Below, in pieces: positions 10,398 through 17,079 of a stretch of DNA of 24,797 bases. The notes beneath the pieces were generated by a model. The model saw nothing but the letters and a program-made list of their open reading frames with translations, did no database searches and was not told where the DNA came from. Source of the DNA: Candidatus Omnitrophota bacterium. GTDB taxonomy: Bacteria; Omnitrophota; JACPQZ01. The translations under genes were made by a program, and so were the position numbers. Position 1 is the first letter of the stretch, and every line of letters starts with the position of its first letter. The stretch covers positions 1 to 24,797 of the forward strand of contig JACPQZ010000028.1 of assembly GCA_016190205.1 (NCBI GenBank), in the 5' to 3' direction.

Positions 10398-10533
10398 GAT
10401 ACCAGATACCAGTTACCAGAAACCAGAAGATACCAGATACCAGAAACCAGGGAAATCCAGGATTTAAAACTGGCTTTTTCTGGTATCTGGTTTCTGGGAT
10501 CTATCTGGTATCTGGTTACTGGTTTCTGGTTAC
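10398..10533 (-). repeat. 136-bp CCAG-heptamer element, copy B (inverted)
   Basis: This is the reverse complement of the element at 8416-8551, with a 76-bp perfect match (10409-10484 against 8465-8540). Its centre is the near-palindrome around 10453-10465. It ends seven bases before the pdxJ ATG and leaves no recognisable Shine-Dalgarno for that gene. Together the two copies bracket cdaA and ybbR (8552-10397). Confidence 0.93.
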
Positions 10534-10540
10534 TCATAGC

Positions 10541-11293
10541 ATGAAGCACGTTGCCTTGGGAGTAAACGTCGATCACGTGGCCACGGTGCGCGAGGCACGG
10601 GGCGGGAAGGAACCTGACCCTGTGTGGGCCGCCACGCTCGCCCAGCTCGGCGGCGCGGACGGGATAACGGTGCATCTGCGCGAAGACAGAAGGCATATCC
10701 AGGATCATGATGTGCGCCGTCTTAAGGATGTGGTTCAGGTGAAGCTTAACCTGGAGATGTCTGTGGCGCCCGATATTGTCCGGGCCGCGTTAAGCGTCCG
10801 GCCCGATCAGGCGACGCTCGTCCCGGAGCGCCGGCAGGAACTCACCACGGAGGGGGGGCTGGATGTGGTGCGCGGTGCCGTGCGTATCGGCCGTGCGGTC
10901 GGAGCACTTAAAAAGCGGAATATCGCCGCCAGCCTTTTTGTGGAACCCCTCAAAAAGCAGGTCGAGCACGCGGCCCGGATGGGTGCCGCGGCCGTGGAGC
11001 TCAATACAGGCCGGTACGCCAATGCGCCGTACGGGTCCCGGCGCGCGCAGGAAGAACTTAAGACTTTGAAAGAGGCAGCTGACCTGGCGGCCGGCCTGGG
11101 TCTTAAAGTATACGCAGGGCATGGTCTCAATTACATCAATGTCCGCGAGGTGGCGGCGATTCCGGAAATCGAGGAACTCAACATCGGTCACTCCATCGTA
11201 TCCCGCGCCCTTTTCGTCGGCTTAAGCCAGGCTGTTCGAGAGATGGTTCAGATGATCCAGACGGCGGACAGGGTTCTTATGAGAGATGAGTGA
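10541..11293 (+). CDS. pdxJ: Pyridoxine 5'-phosphate synthase
   Basis: PdxJ condenses 3-amino-1-hydroxyacetone 1-phosphate with deoxyxylulose 5-phosphate in the DXP-dependent vitamin B6 route. The 250 residues match the usual length. Visible signatures are GVNVDHVATVREARGG (H12), GITVHLREDRRHI (H45, R47), LNLEMS (E72), LTTEGGLDV and AGHGLNY. The ATG at 10541 sits seven bases beyond repeat copy B, and no AGGAG-like site is evident. In Desulfobacterota this gene commonly follows glmM and precedes acpS; here glmM is replaced by repeats. Confidence 0.96.
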   Translation: MKHVALGVNVDHVATVREARGGKEPDPVWAATLAQLGGADGITVHLREDRRHIQDHDVRRLKDVVQVKLNLEMSVAPDIVRAALSVRPDQATLVPERRQELTTEGGLDVVRGAVRIGRAVGALKKRNIAASLFVEPLKKQVEHAARMGAAAVELNTGRYANAPYGSRRAQEELKTLKEAADLAAGLGLKVYAGHGLNYINVREVAAIPEIEELNIGHSIVSRALFVGLSQAVREMVQMIQTADRVLMRDE

Positions 11294-11357
11294 TGCGAAA
11301 GGCAGCACAGCACTCATCACACACCACTCACGACAGACGTTTGTTATAGAGGGTACG

Positions 11358-11750
11358 ATGGCACAGTCAGCGCTTTACGGCACGGGTGTGGACATCGTGG
11401 AGGTAGAGCGCCTTGAGGAGGCCCTGGACCGGTGGGGAGAGCGCTTCTTGAAGCGCGTCTTTACGAAAGGAGAGATTGAGTACTCCCGCAAGATGCGTTT
11501 TCCGGCGATGCATCTAGCCGCGCGCTTTGCCGTCAAAGAGGCTGTGCGCAAGGCTTTTGGGGATCACTGGGATAACCGAGCGGGCTGGACGGATATCGAA
11601 GTCATTAACCACGCCTCCGGCCGGCCGGATGTCCGCCTGCGCGGTGCGGCGGAAAAGCTTAAAGTCAGCCAGCGCATCGGAAACATTGTCTTGAGCCTCT
11701 CTCACACGCGCCGTTTCGCCGTAGCGAGCGTGGTCATGGAACGAAAGTAG
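11358..11750 (+). CDS. acpS: Holo-[acyl-carrier-protein] synthase
   Basis: AcpS transfers 4'-phosphopantetheine from CoA to apo-ACP. The family motifs are GTGVDIVEVERL near the N-terminus (D12), FTKGEIEYSR, AARFAVKEAVRKAFG with the Mg-binding Glu (E61), and LSLSHTRRFAVASVV. The chosen ATG follows GAGGG at 11349-11353 and gives 130 residues, normal for AcpS. The frame is open back to an ATG at 11286 overlapping pdxJ, but the extra 24 residues are unlike the family. The short 11294-11357 gap holds a degenerate 7-periodic stretch near 11311-11331. Confidence 0.93.
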   Translation: MAQSALYGTGVDIVEVERLEEALDRWGERFLKRVFTKGEIEYSRKMRFPAMHLAARFAVKEAVRKAFGDHWDNRAGWTDIEVINHASGRPDVRLRGAAEKLKVSQRIGNIVLSLSHTRRFAVASVVMERK

Positions 11751-11763
11751 CGCGGGGCGAGGA

Positions 11764-11791
11764 TCGTGAATCGTGATTCGTGAATCGTGAC
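11764..11791 (+). repeat. TCGTGAN heptamer array (4 units)
   Basis: Four heptamers TCGTGAA, TCGTGAT, TCGTGAA, TCGTGAC belong to the same family as 10354-10388. The likely GTG start of nnrD at 11780 is inside the third unit, so the repeat contributes a start codon. Confidence 0.9.
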
Positions 11792-12655
11792 AGCGGATTC
11801 AGACCGACTTCATTAAGGCGTTTCCTAAAGCGCCCCGTGGACTCACACAAAGGGGACTACGGCCGGCTCCTTGTGATCGCTGGTTCCCGTGGTATGGGCG
11901 GAGCGGCTTACATGGCGGCGCTCTCCGCTTTGCGCGCAGGATGCGGTCTTGTTCATCTTGCAATCCCTGCCGGTCTCAACCCCATTCTTCAGAGACGGGC
12001 ATTCGAAGCCGTGACCCACCCCCTCCCGGAGACGCCCACAGGTTCTATTGCCGTGAACAGCTTGGGGATCATCCGCGCATTGGAGCGGCAGGCGGATGCC
12101 GTATGTCTGGGCCCGGGTCTTTCCACGCATGCCGGGACGCGCAAGCTGGTGCACGCCCTTCTAAAAGAGCTTTCCCAGCCTCTCGTCATCGACGCGGATG
12201 GTCTCAACAATCTCGCGGGCCGGCTTGAGCTCATCTCCAGAGCCAGGTCCCCTGTCGTATTGACCCCTCATCCGGGAGAGATGTCGCGTTTGACGGGGGT
12301 ATCCACAAAAAAGGTAAGCCGGGATAGGAATGGTGCAGCCCGTAAACTCGCCCGCCGGAGCGGGGCGACCGTCCTTTTGAAAGGGCACCGAACCGTTGTG
12401 GCAAGTCCTGCGGGGCCCCTTTATATCAACCACACGGGTAATCCCGGAATGGCCACGGCGGGGAGCGGGGATGTGCTTTCCGGAATCCTGGGGGCATTCC
12501 TGGCAAAGGGCGCCCCGCCTTTCGAAGCTGCCTGCTGGGCTGCTTATATTCATGGAAGGGCGGGCGACCGCGCAGCCCGCGCCCTCGGCAAGACGGCCCT
12601 CATCGCGCGGGACCTCATCGAGTACCTGCCGCAAGTGTTTAAATCTCTCGAGTAA
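11780..12655 (+). CDS. nnrD: ADP-dependent NAD(P)H-hydrate dehydratase (YjeF C-terminal/CARKD type)
   Basis: This enzyme repairs hydrated NAD(P)H by ADP-dependent dehydration. The 291-residue ribokinase-like fold shows GDYGRLLVIAGSRGMGGAAY, LGPGLS, VIDADGLNNLA, LTPHPGEMSRL, VLLKGHRTVV and GNPGMATAGSGDVLSGIL with the catalytic Asp. It has only the dehydratase half; the epimerase domain (NnrE) often fused upstream is absent from the window. The GTG start at 11780 lies in a heptamer repeat; GTG 11837 is an alternative, but would cut close to the conserved HKGDYG motif. No Shine-Dalgarno is visible. Confidence 0.92.
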   Translation: MNRDSGFRPTSLRRFLKRPVDSHKGDYGRLLVIAGSRGMGGAAYMAALSALRAGCGLVHLAIPAGLNPILQRRAFEAVTHPLPETPTGSIAVNSLGIIRALERQADAVCLGPGLSTHAGTRKLVHALLKELSQPLVIDADGLNNLAGRLELISRARSPVVLTPHPGEMSRLTGVSTKKVSRDRNGAARKLARRSGATVLLKGHRTVVASPAGPLYINHTGNPGMATAGSGDVLSGILGAFLAKGAPPFEAACWAAYIHGRAGDRAARALGKTALIARDLIEYLPQVFKSLE

Positions 12656-12672
12656 GCTTAATCCACACGCCT

Positions 12673-12731
12673 GTCGCTAGTCGCTCGTCGCTGGTCGCTG
12701 GCAAAAAGCAGTCACTTGTCGCTAGTTGCTA
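12673..12731 (+). repeat. GTCGCTN heptamer arrays
   Basis: Four tandem units (GTCGCTA, GTCGCTC, GTCGCTG, GTCGCTG) at 12673-12700 and three diverged ones (GTCACTT, GTCGCTA, GTTGCTA) at 12711-12731, split by a short A-rich spacer. The family is the reverse complement of the AGCGACC units at 21287-21314. GTCGCTA followed by G creates TAG, so the array is not open in all frames. Confidence 0.88.
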
Positions 12732-12734
12732 GCA

Positions 12735-12872
12735 CAAAAAATCCCCTGTTTTTTAATACGATAGTACATGTTTATGCAGAACACATTTCTATGCAATTAA
12801 TAACAATATTTATCAAAAGTTGTTAATTTTAACGAACACAGTGTATTCTTTTATTAGAAATCAATTACTAAT
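12735..12872 (+). promoter_or_regulatory. AT-rich intergenic island, likely promoter of the regulator/pilus unit
   Basis: About 138 bases, strikingly AT-rich against GC-rich neighbours, end at the MerR-like start codon. The best promoter-like pair is TTGTTA (12820-12825) and TATTCT (12844-12849), spaced 18, overlapping a 12-base palindrome GTTAATTTTAAC (12822-12833) and ACACAGTGT (12836-12844). An over-long spacer with a dyad between the hexamers is typical of MerR-controlled promoters, so autoregulation is possible. It is the only substantial non-repeat gap before more than 11 kb of tightly packed genes. Confidence 0.4.
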
Positions 12873-13148
12873 ATGACAAGAGCTACTCGACCTAAGGTTT
12901 TGAACGGGACGATGGAGATTGCGCGCCTGGTCGGCATCTCTCCGGAGAGGCTGTACTACTGGGAGCGTATGGGGATTGTGGCACCTAAGCATGTTCGGCA
13001 CGGGATTCGTATATTCCGCGAGTATTCGCGAGACGACATGAAAAGGGCGCTCTACGTCAAGAACCTCGTGGACACGGAGGGGTATCGGCTCGAGCGCGCC
13101 ATCGACAAACTGCAGGAATATCTTTTGCTGGGAGATGGCGATGTCTAG
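12873..13148 (+). CDS. MerR-family-like DNA-binding protein
   Basis: A 91-residue protein with a winged-helix HTH of the MerR type: MEIARLVGISPERLYYWERMGIVAP reads as the helix-turn-helix, followed by the wing (HGIRIFREYSRDDM) and a short helix. It lacks the long dimerisation helix and effector domain of full MerR proteins, so it resembles small MerR/HspR-like regulators. No clear Shine-Dalgarno precedes the ATG. Its last 14 bases overlap the kinase gene at 13135, tying it to the two-component and pilus genes. The target is unknown; its own promoter is the simplest guess. Confidence 0.75.
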   Translation: MTRATRPKVLNGTMEIARLVGISPERLYYWERMGIVAPKHVRHGIRIFREYSRDDMKRALYVKNLVDTEGYRLERAIDKLQEYLLLGDGDV

Positions 13149-14889
13149 GACATCCGGAAAAGGTCCCGGTTATTTGTCGGATACCGCGCGCCGCCTCAAG
13201 CACGGGGTGACGGTCCTTTCCATCCTCTGCGTGCTGGCGAGCTTGACCCTCCTTTATTATGCCCACCGGTCCACCTTTGACCCGCGGTACGAAATCTGGG
13301 AAATATACATGGGGTATTTTATCGTCCTCTCCGTCATCATGTTCACCGCATTGGGACACAAGAGCTATCTTGTGATCGAGCACGAGTTCACCGAGCGCAG
13401 GCGTGCCGAGGAGATCTTGCGGAAATCCGAGGAAAAATACCGCTCCTTCTTTATTACGACCCGTGATTGCATTTACATGGTCGAAAAAAACGGGCGCTGG
13501 ATAGACGTCAATCAATCCTTCGTGCGGCTCTTCGGGTATGATTCAAAAGAAGACCTCATGCGGGTCAACATGCAGGACATGTACGTCGACGTGAATCAGC
13601 GCTGGACCCACTTAAGCCACATCGAAAAGTACGGCTATTCTGAAAATTACGAGGTGGAACTCATGCGCAAAGACGGCCGGCCGCTCACGGTCCTGGTCAA
13701 TTCCGTCCCCATCCATGACGGGGCAAAGGGCACCGTCATCGGTTACCAGGGGACCTTGAAGGACGTGACCGAGGAAAGGCGCGCCCAGCGCTTGAGGGAC
13801 GAATTCATCAGCACCGTGTCGCATGAACTCAGAACCCCCATCACCTCCATCCGCGAGGGGGTCTCGCAGGTCCTGGAGGGGATCCTGGGCCCCACCACCC
13901 CGGAGCAGAGGGAGTTTCTCTCCATGTCACTCGAGGACATTGACCGGCTTCGGCGCATTATCGATAATCTTCTGGATATTTCCAAGATTGAAGCGGGGCG
14001 CGTGGACGTAAAGCGCGAATGGGTGGATTTGATGGAGCTCGCGAAGGGCGCAGCAGCCACGTTTGAGGCCCGCTGCCGGAAGAAGGGGATCGGGATCCGG
14101 GTCTTAGGCGACTTAAGACCCGTCCGCGCCTATGTGGATCAGGATAAGGTCGTGCAGGTCTTTAGCAATTTGATAGGGAATGCCGTCAAGTTTACGGAGC
14201 GCGGCGGGATTGAGATTGGTATAGAAGAAAAAAACGCAGCCGTCGAGTGCTCCGTGAAAGACACGGGGAAGGGAATAGATCAGGAGGAGCTTCCCCGCCT
14301 CTTTGACAAGTTCCAGCAGGTGGGGCGGGCACAGGTGGCCGGAGAGAAGGGATCAGGGCTCGGTCTTTCTATCGTCAAAGGGCTTGTGGAACTCCATCGC
14401 GGCCACATTTCGGTCGAGAGCGCGCTGGGTACGGGGACGAAGTTTACCTTCACCCTCCCGCGGGTCACGGCACGGGAGTGGTTTAAGGAGTGCGTAGCGG
14501 GCGGAGTGGAGGAGTCTGTTCAAAAGGGCGATCCGCTTTCGCTCCTGGTATTTAATTTCTCCAACAGCCAGGAGCTGGAGCGGGAGCTGGGGCTCCACCG
14601 CTTATCCGAGTTTTCGCGCCGCCTGGAACGCGAAGTTTCCCAGACCTTAAGGCGGAGCGGGGACATCGCGGTGGGGGATGAGCAGGGAATTCTGGTCATG
14701 CTCCCGCAGACGCCTCGTGAGGACGCCAGGAAGGTAAGCCGGCGCATTCAAGGCCTGATCGACCATGCCTTGAGCCGGGAAGTGTCGAAGGACGCGCCTG
14801 GAGTGGTGTGTCAGGTGGCGGCATACCCGGGGGATGGAAGCACGGCCGAAGAGCTCTTACATGCCGTTCAATTTAGCGGAGGAAAATGA
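13135..14889 (+). CDS. Membrane PAS sensor histidine kinase with C-terminal degenerate GGDEF-like domain
   Basis: A 584-residue kinase. Two membrane segments lie at about 23-43 and 57-77 with a very short loop between them. A coiled linker and PAS domain follow (about 96-215). HisKA has the phospho-acceptor H230 in STVSHELRTP. The ATPase shows N-box NLIGNAVKF, G1 DTGKGI and G2 GEKGSGLGLS. After the kinase ends (TFTLP, about 450), some 130 residues resemble a GGDEF fold by layout (PLSLLVFNF, LRRSGDIAVGDEQGILVMLPQT, then AAYPGDGSTAEELLHA), but lack the catalytic GGDEF. It overlaps the MerR-like gene by 14 bases, and its TGA overlaps the next ATG. Confidence 0.9.
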   Translation: MAMSRTSGKGPGYLSDTARRLKHGVTVLSILCVLASLTLLYYAHRSTFDPRYEIWEIYMGYFIVLSVIMFTALGHKSYLVIEHEFTERRRAEEILRKSEEKYRSFFITTRDCIYMVEKNGRWIDVNQSFVRLFGYDSKEDLMRVNMQDMYVDVNQRWTHLSHIEKYGYSENYEVELMRKDGRPLTVLVNSVPIHDGAKGTVIGYQGTLKDVTEERRAQRLRDEFISTVSHELRTPITSIREGVSQVLEGILGPTTPEQREFLSMSLEDIDRLRRIIDNLLDISKIEAGRVDVKREWVDLMELAKGAAATFEARCRKKGIGIRVLGDLRPVRAYVDQDKVVQVFSNLIGNAVKFTERGGIEIGIEEKNAAVECSVKDTGKGIDQEELPRLFDKFQQVGRAQVAGEKGSGLGLSIVKGLVELHRGHISVESALGTGTKFTFTLPRVTAREWFKECVAGGVEESVQKGDPLSLLVFNFSNSQELERELGLHRLSEFSRRLEREVSQTLRRSGDIAVGDEQGILVMLPQTPREDARKVSRRIQGLIDHALSREVSKDAPGVVCQVAAYPGDGSTAEELLHAVQFSGGK

Positions 14890-15269
14890 CCATGTCCGTC
14901 AAAATCCTGGTGGTCGACGATGAACCCAATAATCTCAAAATGATCGCCTCGCGCCTCAAGGCCAGCGGATATGAAGTCCTGACGGCCGGGGACGCGGAGG
15001 GGGGTTACGAACTCGCGAGGAACTGGCGGCCGGACGTTGCGGTCACGGACTGGGAGCTCGCAGGGATGGGCGGCGATGAGTTGTGCCGAAAGTTAAAGAT
15101 GGGGCCCGATACCCACGCCGTACGCGTCATCCTTTATACCGCAAGGGTAAACCACGGAGATGAGGGGCGCGCGCGGGAGGCGGGTTGCGACGCGTTTATC
15201 CAGGCGCCGTTTAAGGCAAATGTCCTCTTGGCGAAGGTCAGGGGTCTGGTGGAGACAAGTCATGAGTGA
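14886..15269 (+). CDS. Response regulator receiver protein with altered conserved lysine
   Basis: A 127-residue stand-alone receiver. The acidic pocket D11-D12 and phospho-acceptor D55 (VAVTDWELAG) are present, as is T85, but the strongly conserved Lys before Pro is Ala (IQAPF, A107). This Lys normally couples phosphorylation to the conformational change, so the protein may act as a phosphate sink, bind constitutively, or be off. It lies between two kinases, with ATGA overlap to the first and an 8-base overlap with the second, and the three are probably co-translated. Confidence 0.88.
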   Translation: MTMSVKILVVDDEPNNLKMIASRLKASGYEVLTAGDAEGGYELARNWRPDVAVTDWELAGMGGDELCRKLKMGPDTHAVRVILYTARVNHGDEGRAREAGCDAFIQAPFKANVLLAKVRGLVETSHE

Positions 15270-16698
15270 AGGGATCATCGTCTTAAGTCACAAGGGCGCC
15301 GTCACAGTCGCAGATAAGGCGGCCCGTGCCCTCCTCAACATCGATGAGGCGGAGGTGCTGAATCGTGAGACCCTCGAGGCCAAGCTCAAAGAGCTTGACC
15401 TTTATCACGCCTATGAACAAGCCATGCTTTCGAAGGGAGAGACCGTGGTTCATCAAGCGGTCAAACCGAACCCCAAAGACGAGGCCAAACCCATCAAGAT
15501 CCGCTGTCACATCGGCTGTATGAAAGGGGCGGGTGAGGACGCGGGCGGCGTATTTTTCTTGCTCCGAAATCTGACGGAGGAACAAGAGGCTGAGCAAAAA
15601 AAGTCGGACTTTATCGGGACCGTGAGCCATGAACTTAGGACGCCCATTACGGCCATGTCGGAATTCACCTCTCTTCTCTTGGATGGGGTGGCCGGCAAGA
15701 TCAACGATCAGCAGAAAGAGTACCTCAAGGTTATCAACGAAAACGTGAAGCGCATCCGGAAGGTCGTGGACCGCATCCTGGATACTACCGACATCGAAAA
15801 GCAGAAGGTGGAGCTTAACCGCGAGGTCGTCAATATCGGGGACCTCGTGGGAGACGTCGTGAGTCTTTATAAGCCAAAGGCCGCGCAGAAGCACATCCTC
15901 CTGCGCATGACTTCCGAAGGGGTCATGCCGAATCTTTTCATCGACCGCGGGCACATCATCCAGGTCCTGGTCCATTTGCTGGATAACGCGATCAAGTTTA
16001 CCCCGGAGTGGGGAAAGATCTGGGCCTCGATTGAAGACAAGGGAAGCGAAGTCCAGATCGTCGTGAAGGACACGGGGATTGGGATTAAGGAGGAAGACGC
16101 GCGCTCGGTATTCGAGCGCTTCAGCCAGGTGGACAAAAGTTACGGGGCCGGGGCCAAGGGAGTGGGCCTGGGGCTCGCGATCTGCAAGGACCTGGTGGAG
16201 ATGCACGACGGCCGCATCTGCGTGGAGGGCGAGGAGGGGAAGGGGAGCAAGTTTATCGTGACCCTGCCTAGGCACAATCAGGAGGCCTTGATCAATGAGT
16301 GCCTGTCGGATGCGGTGAGCCTCGCCCGAAAACAGCACAAGCCGCTTTCCTACATGGTGCTTAAGGTGGATAACTACGCGGAGCTCGAGCGGGAGTATGA
16401 GAAACAAGGTGCAGACGAGCTCTTGACGGAGCTCTGGAGCGCGCTTAAGAAACACGTCGAGTCGCCGCGGGACAAGGTGGCGATCTTCGGTCAAGCCATG
16501 GCGGGGGCCATCCTTCCGCATCGAGACAAGGGAGCGGCGCTCGCCCTGCAGCGGGCGATCGAGGATTTTTTGGGAACCTCTTCGGTGAGTTGGAAAGGCA
16601 AGGCGGTCACGCCGCACGCCGTGTTTAAGGTGATTACCTATCCGGATGACGCGGCGTCAGTTGCGGAGATGAGACTGTTGGAGGAAAGGACTGCATAA
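15262..16698 (+). CDS. Soluble histidine kinase with C-terminal degenerate GGDEF-like domain
   Basis: 478 residues from the ATG at 15262, which overlaps the receiver stop; the frame is open further upstream, but that part is the receiver gene in another frame. No membrane segment is seen. The N-terminal ~110 residues resemble a small PAS sensor. HisKA has H123 (GTVSHELRTP), and the ATPase shows LLDNAIKF, DTGIGI and GAKGVGLGLA. After LPRH (about 335) another ~120 residues share the layout of the C-terminal domain of the kinase at 13135 (PLSYMVLKV, then VFKVITYPDD) and again lack GGDEF. The two kinases look like paralogues; one is membrane-bound, the other cytoplasmic. Confidence 0.88.
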   Translation: MSEGIIVLSHKGAVTVADKAARALLNIDEAEVLNRETLEAKLKELDLYHAYEQAMLSKGETVVHQAVKPNPKDEAKPIKIRCHIGCMKGAGEDAGGVFFLLRNLTEEQEAEQKKSDFIGTVSHELRTPITAMSEFTSLLLDGVAGKINDQQKEYLKVINENVKRIRKVVDRILDTTDIEKQKVELNREVVNIGDLVGDVVSLYKPKAAQKHILLRMTSEGVMPNLFIDRGHIIQVLVHLLDNAIKFTPEWGKIWASIEDKGSEVQIVVKDTGIGIKEEDARSVFERFSQVDKSYGAGAKGVGLGLAICKDLVEMHDGRICVEGEEGKGSKFIVTLPRHNQEALINECLSDAVSLARKQHKPLSYMVLKVDNYAELEREYEKQGADELLTELWSALKKHVESPRDKVAIFGQAMAGAILPHRDKGAALALQRAIEDFLGTSSVSWKGKAVTPHAVFKVITYPDDAASVAEMRLLEERTA

Positions 16699-16711
16699 AG
16701 GGAGGACTAAA

Positions 16712-17077
16712 ATGGGCAAGAAAATATTGGTGGTGGAAGACGAGCCGCACATCCGCATGAGCATGGAGGCGCGGCTTAAAGCCAACGGTTACGTGGTCGT
16801 GACGGCAGAAAACGGTCAGGAGGGGTGCGAGAAGGCGAAGACTGAAAAGCCGGATCTTATCCTTATGGACGTCATGATGCCGGGCTTGGACGGTTATCAG
16901 GCCCTCGCTAAATTGAAGGAGGGGGACAAGACCAAGACCATACCGGTCATTATGCTCACGGCCCGGGCGCAGCCGGAGGATGTGGAAAAGGCCGGAACGG
17001 GGGGCGCGACCGACTATGTCGTCAAGCCCTTCACGCCCGCGACATTACTCGAGAAGATTAAAAAGGCTATAACGTAA
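16712..17077 (+). CDS. Response regulator receiver protein (CheY-like)
   Basis: A 121-residue receiver with complete chemistry: acidic pair E9/D10, D53 in LILMDVMMPGLDG, T83 and K105-P106 (VVKPF). It has a strong Shine-Dalgarno, GGAGGA at 16701-16706, five bases before ATG. There is no output domain. Only two bases separate its stop from the PilB start, so it is in the pilus operon and is the best candidate to link the two kinases to pilus control. It could contact PilB, or an effector elsewhere, on phosphorylation. Confidence 0.93.
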   Translation: MGKKILVVEDEPHIRMSMEARLKANGYVVVTAENGQEGCEKAKTEKPDLILMDVMMPGLDGYQALAKLKEGDKTKTIPVIMLTARAQPEDVEKAGTGGATDYVVKPFTPATLLEKIKKAIT

Positions 17078-17079
17078 CC

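Noticed and set aside
8416-10533. cdaA-ybbR as a composite transposon
   Set aside because: There is no transposase and no visible target duplication; both genes are normal members of this gene neighbourhood.
11286-11357. An N-terminal extension of AcpS from ATG 11286
   Set aside because: The 24 extra residues are unlike AcpS, and a better-placed ATG with GAGGG exists at 11358.
12721-12756. Rho-independent terminator after nnrD (GCTAG-TTG-CTAGC and later T-run)
   Set aside because: The stem is only 5 bp, overlaps repeat units, and the T-run at 12750-12756 is about 17 bases away from it.
15160-15261. Soluble kinase starting at 15160
   Set aside because: The extra residues are the receiver gene in another frame, are Arg-rich, and show no domain.
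15283-16617. A 444-residue open frame on the minus strand
   Set aside because: It is antisense to the soluble kinase, has low-complexity His/Asp/Leu-rich content, and shows no family signature.
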